Origin: Winogradskyella ursingii
GTDB lineage: Bacteria > Bacteroidota > Bacteroidia > Flavobacteriales > Flavobacteriaceae
DNA length: 64,000 nt
Direction: 5' to 3'
NCBI RefSeq assembly: GCF_013403975.1
Contig: NZ_JABFDH010000002.1
Location: forward strand, 434,001 to 498,000
Shown here in pieces: positions 60,805 to 64,000 of this stretch (within the stretch, counting starts at the first letter, position 1; each line of letters starts with the position of its first letter). The translations under genes and the position numbers were made by a program. The notes under the pieces were generated by a model. It searched no databases and was not told the origin of the DNA. It was given only the letters and a program-made list of their open reading frames with translations.

Positions 60805-62856
60805 TTAGTCAAAATCCGCATCAGTTACACCTTCGTTTACTTTTACTTCTTTAACCATAAAATCAAATTTACGTGGTCCTACCGTTTGTGAAATTTTAAA
60901 CGGGAACATAATTCCTGCTACTTCTTTGTAATCGGTATAAAATGTAGATTGAGAACCCATTGGAGTGGTTTTTACCTCCTTTATTTTTAATCCAGTATCT
61001 ACACTGTAATATATAGAAGTGTCATTGCCAACATTTACCTTATATGCTTTTTCACCATCTACATCTTCAATTTTCTCTAAAGTTGCACCACCGTTTAGGT
61101 AATTTACTTCAGGGAACGGAGAAGTTTCTGCAGAGGATTTTTTAAGATCGTCCTCGCTCATATCTGATTTTTGTCCTTGCATTACCACGTAACCAGACTC
61201 GCCGTCAATTACAGTTTTCATTACAGATTGTCCCATTGCTGTGACCTCTTGAGAAAACTGATTTTTGTTGGTTTTCTTCATTTCTAGGTTCATCATCATT
61301 CCTGGTTGCAATTCTGCTTCGGCCATAATATTTACAGAGGTAACATTACTTAACTTTTCTTTGCCACCAATTTTTTCGATGTAAGCATTTAAAACCTTTG
61401 CTACATCGATGTCTGCTGACATCTCGATTTCGTAATTTGGCTTTTCAGTTGGAGCAGCATACTTATCATAATATTTAATTGGTATACCTGTTTTTTCCAA
61501 ATTCTCTAATACCTCATCACCATTACCTACAACAACAATTCTTGCGTTATCGGTTTTGAGGTGTTTATTGGCAACTCTCTGTACATCTTCTACAGACACA
61601 TCCTTAATTTTCTGCAAATAAGTTGAATAGAAGTCTTCAGGCAAATCATTAATTTTAATATTTAAAGCATAATTGGCTATGGTTTCAGGACGCTCTAAAG
61701 CCATCACAAAATTACCAATGTATTTTGCTTTCGCGTCACTAAGAGTTTGAGGATCTACTGGTTCTGTCTTAATTCTATTGATCTCTTTTAAAGCTTCAAC
61801 CACAGCACTGTCTGTAACTGCATTTCTAACTTTCGCAGAAGCGTTAAAACGAGAAGCACCATAACGGTCTGTCCCTAAGCTTGAATATGCTCCATAGGTA
61901 TATCCTTTATCTTCTCTAAGGTTTTTGAATAAGTAACCTTCACCGCCACCACCTAAGATATTATTAGTAATTAAAGCTGCATGATAATCTTTATCATTCA
62001 TCTTCAAATCTACATTATTAGTGATAGAGAGGTTAGATTGTGTTGCATCTGGTACATCAACAAAATTAATCTGTGTGTATTGTACATTCTCATTCGGTTC
62101 TGGTACAGAAGTATTAACACCAACTGATTTGGTCCAGTCTCCAAAATGCTTTTCAATCTGCTTTTTAACTGTTTTAAAATCAACGTCGCCTATAACAACC
62201 AAATAAGCGTTATCAGGATTGAAATATTTTTCATAGAAAGAAACAGCATCACCATAGGTTACATTCTCTACAGTTTCTTTGGTCGTAAATTCACCATAAG
62301 GATGTTTGGTTCCATAAGACAAGGCAGAACCTACTCGCCCTGCGATTACATCTGGATTTTTCTCATTGCTTTTTATATTTTCAAGCAAGATAGTTTTCTC
62401 CTTTTCAAACTCTTCTTTGGTAAGTAGTGGGTTAATTGCCGCACCAGCCATTAATTCTAAAATTCTATCCGAATATTTAGATAAAGAGCTCGCAAATCCT
62501 CCACTAAATCCAAAATTTAAACTTGCCCCAAGAAAATCGATCTCTTCGTTAAATTCATCCTTGGATATTTCGGTAGTTCCGTTTCCTAACATACTTCCAA
62601 TAAGCGATTCAACACCTGCCTTATCTGCCGTAGCAATTGGTTTGTTATCTATCCTCAATGAATAAGATACACGTGGTAATTTGTGATTTTCCACAACTAA
62701 CACTTTGAGTCCATTCTTTAATTGGAATTCCTGTGGTTTTTCTATAGAAATTTCTGGTTCTGGACCAGCTACAGGCATTGTAGATCTATCTATCTGTGCA
62801 TTAGCACTAAAAGTTATTAGGAGTAATGCTAAAAATGCTGTTAATTTAGTTTTCAT
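60805..62856 (-). CDS. M16 peptidase-like protein, non-catalytic, with LolA-like tail
   Basis: A 683-residue exported protein (signal MKTKLTAFLALLLITFSANAQ). Two M16 domains at about residues 35-440 lack the zinc motif HxxEH; the equivalent place reads GVESLIGSML. The C-terminal 190 residues (from VLNAYIEKIGGKEKLSNV) resemble a LolA/outer-membrane-lipoprotein-sorting beta fold. It follows the active M16 gene with a short gap, as in known M16B heterodimers where one subunit is inactive. An in-frame ATG further upstream overlaps the previous stop; the ATG at 62856 begins the signal peptide. Confidence 0.87.
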   Translation of the reverse strand: MKTKLTAFLALLLITFSANAQIDRSTMPVAGPEPEISIEKPQEFQLKNGLKVLVVENHKLPRVSYSLRIDNKPIATADKAGVESLIGSMLGNGTTEISKDEFNEEIDFLGASLNFGFSGGFASSLSKYSDRILELMAGAAINPLLTKEEFEKEKTILLENIKSNEKNPDVIAGRVGSALSYGTKHPYGEFTTKETVENVTYGDAVSFYEKYFNPDNAYLVVIGDVDFKTVKKQIEKHFGDWTKSVGVNTSVPEPNENVQYTQINFVDVPDATQSNLSITNNVDLKMNDKDYHAALITNNILGGGGEGYLFKNLREDKGYTYGAYSSLGTDRYGASRFNASAKVRNAVTDSAVVEALKEINRIKTEPVDPQTLSDAKAKYIGNFVMALERPETIANYALNIKINDLPEDFYSTYLQKIKDVSVEDVQRVANKHLKTDNARIVVVGNGDEVLENLEKTGIPIKYYDKYAAPTEKPNYEIEMSADIDVAKVLNAYIEKIGGKEKLSNVTSVNIMAEAELQPGMMMNLEMKKTNKNQFSQEVTAMGQSVMKTVIDGESGYVVMQGQKSDMSEDDLKKSSAETSPFPEVNYLNGGATLEKIEDVDGEKAYKVNVGNDTSIYYSVDTGLKIKEVKTTPMGSQSTFYTDYKEVAGIMFPFKISQTVGPRKFDFMVKEVKVNEGVTDADFD

Positions 62857-62875
62857 TTTATATAATATTTTCATT

Positions 62876-64000
62876 TTATTGCTCATCTTTTGTTGGTAAA
62901 TACTCTATTTCAACACGTTGGTTTGGACTCAAATACTTTTTGGCTGCTGCCTGTATTTCTTCTCTTGTGATAGATCTGTAAGTCTCCAATTGATTGTTGA
63001 TTATATCTACGTCGCCATATAACAAATAATATGTTGCCAAAGAACTTGCAATTCCCTCTACACTAGAATTTGAATTTACAAACTGATTCTCAAACTGGTT
63101 TTGAAGTTTTTGATAATCACGCTCACTTATTAATTCATTTTGAAGTTTCACAATTTCCTCGTCCATTTCAGCCAATAAGGTTTCTAGACTTACATCTCCC
63201 AATGGCAACGCAAAAAGTGCAAACACGTTATAGTCTACTTGACCTAAATTTACAGCCTGAACTGTTAAAGCTTGCTTTTGTTCGTCAATCAATTTTTTGT
63301 ATAAAACCGAACTTTTACCTCCACTTAAATACGTTGCAATCATGTCTAGTACATGCGCATCTCTGGTGGCTTGTCCTGGTAATCTGTAAGCCGCTACAAT
63401 TGCAGGCACTTGAATATTCTTGTCGTAAGCTGTTGCCTTAATTGTTTCGGTTATGGGTGTTTCTTTTGGAAAATTACGGACTACTTCTGGTCCCTTTTTC
63501 ACAGCACTAAAATAATCACGCACCATTTTTTCTGTTTTATCATAGTCTATATCTCCAGCTACAATTAGAACAGCATTGTTAGGTACGTAGTATTTTTCGA
63601 AATATGCATTGAACTCTTCTAACGTTGCAGCGTCTAAATGCTCCATTTTACCAATGTTCTCATCTTTGTAAGGGTGTACCTTAAATAGATTTTCGCCAAT
63701 AGCCTTTAGTAAACCACCATAAGGTCTGTTTTCGTAACTTTGACGTTTTTCTTCCTTAACGACTTCATTTTGTGTATCCACACCAACTTGATCGATAACT
63801 GGATGCAACATACGTTCAGATTCCAACCATAATCCCAATTCTAATTTATTAGAAGGGAAAATTTCATAATAGTAAGTTCTATCTTGAGAGGTATTGGCAT
63901 TAAATCTTCCTCCATTTGCTGGGATAATTTTCATGAATTCCCCGCGTTCAATATTTTCTGAACCTTCAAATAACAGGTGCTCAAAGAAATGTGCAAAACC
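62876..64000 (-). CDS. M16 zinc metallopeptidase, catalytic subunit (5' end outside window)
   Basis: The frame is open to the right edge, so the N-terminus and about 60 to 100 residues are missing. The first residues visible contain the inverted zinc motif HFFEH (codons at 63991-63977), and the downstream glutamate EVVKEEKRQSYENRP completes the zinc site. Then come the typical second-domain motifs LIVAGDIDYDKTEKMV and EYLP at the end. It probably forms a heterodimer with the non-catalytic M16 product encoded next. The substrate is unknown; extracytoplasmic location is inferred from the partner's signal peptide. Confidence 0.9.
   Translation of the reverse strand, partial: GFAHFFEHLLFEGSENIERGEFMKIIPANGGRFNANTSQDRTYYYEIFPSNKLELGLWLESERMLHPVIDQVGVDTQNEVVKEEKRQSYENRPYGGLLKAIGENLFKVHPYKDENIGKMEHLDAATLEEFNAYFEKYYVPNNAVLIVAGDIDYDKTEKMVRDYFSAVKKGPEVVRNFPKETPITETIKATAYDKNIQVPAIVAAYRLPGQATRDAHVLDMIATYLSGGKSSVLYKKLIDEQKQALTVQAVNLGQVDYNVFALFALPLGDVSLETLLAEMDEEIVKLQNELISERDYQKLQNQFENQFVNSNSSVEGIASSLATYYLLYGDVDIINNQLETYRSITREEIQAAAKKYLSPNQRVEIEYLPTKDEQ

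Noticed and set aside
1-64000. tRNA, rRNA, prophage or intact insertion sequence
   Set aside because: I saw no cloverleaf-like sequence, ribosomal RNA words, integrase or transposase reading frames; a tRNAscan and IS search would be needed to be certain.

Overview
This is a 64-kb, low-GC chromosomal stretch from a member of the Bacteroidota, most likely a marine Flavobacteriaceae bacterium. The evidence is the complete aerotolerance (Bat) operon, a type IX secretion type-B sorting domain, a TonB-dependent receptor with an N-terminal carboxypeptidase-regulatory domain, a DUF1501/DUF1800 pair, and many promoters with the Bacteroidota -7 element TAnnTTTG instead of the E. coli -10 box. Genus cannot be assigned by reading alone. 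I saw no rRNA, tRNA, CRISPR array, prophage or intact insertion sequence.

Layout: 1-3.4 kb has an acyltransferase/GNAT fusion (cut by the left edge), aspartate kinase and a GNAT acetyltransferase. 3.4-13.3 kb has fructose-bisphosphatase, a TerB-like protein, mfd, a DMT exporter, a TlpA-type thioredoxin protein, a lipoprotein and gpsA. 13.3-15.4 kb is a repeat-rich islet of unrecognised genes in front of pheS. 15.4-17.5 kb has pheS, a small conserved protein and CvpA. 17.5-23.6 kb is a minus-strand cluster of carbonic anhydrase, two SulP anion transporters, a DUF2490 protein and a universal stress protein, which looks like a bicarbonate uptake or CO2-handling unit. 23.7-32.9 kb is the Bat operon (moxR, DUF58, a membrane protein, batA-batE). 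33-36.6 kb has an aldo/keto reductase, an SDR dehydrogenase, an HD-domain protein and an AlbA_2-domain protein. 36.8-41 kb has DUF1501, DUF1800 and an ALDH7-type dehydrogenase. 41.2-52.7 kb has an isoaspartyl peptidase, a giant alpha-2-macroglobulin, a small monooxygenase-like protein, a type IX secreted protein and penicillin-binding protein 1C. 53.2-58.8 kb holds a nuclease/phosphatase divergent from a TonB receptor plus DUF5689 lipoprotein, plausibly an extracellular nucleic-acid or phosphate scavenging unit. The rest has a heavy-metal-associated lipoprotein, a second DMT transporter and a pair of M16 proteases, one catalytic and one not, the former cut by the right edge.

The most unusual signal is a set of small palindromic repeats of several families. 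Most lie between genes, but one appears to have inserted in frame inside mfd and a shorter one inside the monooxygenase-like gene. Start sites were chosen from promoter positions, signal peptides and ATG codons; several genes appear to use TTG or GTG.
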